In this document: positions 5,332 to 6,475 of the stretch, in pieces
Position numbering within the stretch: the first letter of the stretch is position 1
Layout: each line of letters opens with the position of its first letter
From: an uncultured Opitutia bacterium
GTDB lineage: Bacteria > Verrucomicrobiota > Verrucomicrobiia > Opitutales > UBA953
DNA length: 6,475 nucleotides
Direction: 5' to 3'
Assembly: GCA_903829855.1 (NCBI GenBank)
Contig: CAIKRN010000012.1
Location: 1 to 6,475, forward strand
Made by a program: the position numbers and the translations under genes
Notes under the pieces: model-generated
Database searches by the model: none
The model's input: only the letters and a program-made list of their open reading frames with translations
What the model was told of the DNA's origin: nothing

Positions 5332-6475
5332 TTACTGGTGGGAGGGCTTTAGGACGAACTTGTGTGCCGTCGTCTGGCGCAGGGTGTCGATCTTGGTTTC
5401 AAGTTCCGAGATCTGGCCGTCGAGCTTAGCTAGTTCCTTATTGCGGGCGTCTTCAAATCCGGGCCACTTGGACCAATCGGCAGGCACGTATAGCTGCACG
5501 TCGCGCCAGCGTTTGTAGAAGGCATTATTTTTAGCCACGACCGTTACCCACAGCTGGCGAGCTTGCTCGGTGATGGGCCCGGCGGTGAGCGTCAGGTTGC
5601 AACCTGCGGCGAGTTCCTGGGCCGTGAACACCGCGGCGGGCTTGTCATCGATGAGCAGCTGATATTTGGCGGCGGTCAGTCCGGTGATTTTCAGTTCATA
5701 GCGGCTGAGGTCAGCGAGCACAGGGATGAGCTTGGTTGCCGCTTCGTTCTGTGGGCTGAAGGGCATCGGCAAGGTCTCGTCCTTGCGGATGAAACTGAGG
5801 CTTCCAGCCTCCGTTTTGACTTCGGTAACCTGGCAGCCAGATGAGGCCACGAGCTTGCCGGCAGCCGTCAATTCGACGCCGGAGACGGCGGCGGGTGCGC
5901 CCAGTGCCTTCAAGATTGCCCAGCCCATGACCGTGTGACCGACGGGCCCGGGGTGGACGGCGTCGCCACCGCCGATAAAGGCTGTGGGGTTGGCTTGGCG
6001 GGCGCTGAGCATGACGGCCATGTACGGGTCAAATTGATCGGCGAAGAGGACGTTTTCCTTGGCGGCGATTTCACGCAGGCCATCCGACATTTTCCGGAGC
6101 GAGCCGTTCTTTGCATCCTTATCCGGGTCTGGGCGCTTTTCTTCGATGGGCTGAGGCGTCAGTAGGGCGACGCGCGCATGGTTGGCTTTGAGTAGGGCCA
6201 CGAGCTGGGTTTGCTTGTCGATGTAGCCTTTGTAAATACCTTCATCGTGTGCGCGATAACCGTGGTCGTTCATGCCGAAGTCGATGGTGACGAACGTGGG
6301 TTTGAGTGGGAGCATGTCGCGTGCAGCCCGACCAAGACCACCCCGGGCGGTGTCGCCACCCCAACCGATATTACGGAAGCTGAGTTTCCACTGCGGGAAG
6401 CGGCTGAGCGTATAGGCTTCGATGACCGTGGTGTAGAGGCGCTGCTCAGTAATGCTGTCGCCCAGTAAGACCACG
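5332..6475 (-). CDS. SGNH (GDSL-type) hydrolase with C-terminal coiled coil, N-terminus cut by the window edge
   Basis: At least 380 residues are visible, numbered here from the GTG at 6474-6472, which is probably internal: in relatives of this type, GDSIT is preceded by a signal peptide and a short strand. All four SGNH blocks are present: GDSIT (nucleophile Ser7), NIGWGGD (oxyanion Gly near 39-40), GMND (Asn69) and DAVHP (Asp171, His174). The enzyme should therefore be an active esterase or deacetylase, plausibly on acetylated sugars (inference; the substrate is not shown). After the catalytic domain (to about 195) comes a beta-rich region (about 196-335) and then an amphipathic helix with hydrophobic residues at 348, 351, 355, 358, 362 and 365, an exact 3-4 heptad pattern. 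The tail ends in HKFVLKPSHQ. It converges on the LRR gene with a 16-base gap, so it belongs to a different transcript. Its promoter is outside the window. Confidence 0.92.
   Translation of the reverse strand, partial: VVLLGDSITEQRLYTTVIEAYTLSRFPQWKLSFRNIGWGGDTARGGLGRAARDMLPLKPTFVTIDFGMNDHGYRAHDEGIYKGYIDKQTQLVALLKANHARVALLTPQPIEEKRPDPDKDAKNGSLRKMSDGLREIAAKENVLFADQFDPYMAVMLSARQANPTAFIGGGDAVHPGPVGHTVMGWAILKALGAPAAVSGVELTAAGKLVASSGCQVTEVKTEAGSLSFIRKDETLPMPFSPQNEAATKLIPVLADLSRYELKITGLTAAKYQLLIDDKPAAVFTAQELAAGCNLTLTAGPITEQARQLWVTVVAKNNAFYKRWRDVQLYVPADWSKWPGFEDARNKELAKLDGQISELETKIDTLRQTTAHKFVLKPSHQ

Noticed and set aside
5563..5844. 93-codon plus-strand frame opposite the hydrolase gene
   Set aside because: It is antisense to a gene with all four SGNH motifs and has no domain of its own.

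Overview
The window looks like a chromosomal stretch from a GC-rich bacterium of the Planctomycetota-Verrucomicrobiota group, most likely Verrucomicrobiota (inference). The basis is the gene families: a PSCyt1/PSD-type cytochrome, its HXXSHH (DUF1552) partner, a secreted leucine-rich-repeat protein and an SGNH hydrolase with a C-terminal coiled coil. All are typical of this group. No RNA gene, insertion sequence, CRISPR array, prophage gene or origin is visible.

Layout: bases 1-73 hold no gene that can be supported. Four genes then run rightwards with almost no space between them. (1) 74-1918 encodes an exported protein with two CxxCH haem-type motifs and the domain order PSCyt1-PSD3-PSD5-PSD4-PSCyt3-PSD2. 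(2) 1915-3387 encodes a Tat-exported DUF1552/HXXSHH protein that overlaps the first gene by the four bases ATGA. (3) 3411-4346 encodes a probable seven-bladed beta-propeller built from Asp-box repeats, with no signal peptide. (4) 4392-5315 encodes a leucine-rich-repeat protein with a Sec signal peptide and a GTG start. A fifth gene, on the minus strand from the right edge to 5332, is an SGNH (GDSL-type) hydrolase whose N-terminus lies outside the window. It converges on gene 4 with a 16-base gap, and a small perfect hairpin lies at that junction.

How they may work together: the first two genes form a pair that recurs in this group, and the ATGA overlap suggests they are made together. Both are predicted to act outside the cytoplasm, one exported by Sec and the other by Tat. 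Their biochemical role is not established. The propeller and LRR proteins are repeat scaffolds of the kind that bind proteins or glycans, so the four genes could form an envelope module, but this is inference from position only. The hydrolase probably belongs to a separate transcription unit.

Points most worth a second look: the Ser of the family-defining HXXSHH motif is Glu here; the cytochrome is unusually compact; the propeller's termini appear to close the ring, although no signal peptide is present; and there are RNA-level features around gene 4.
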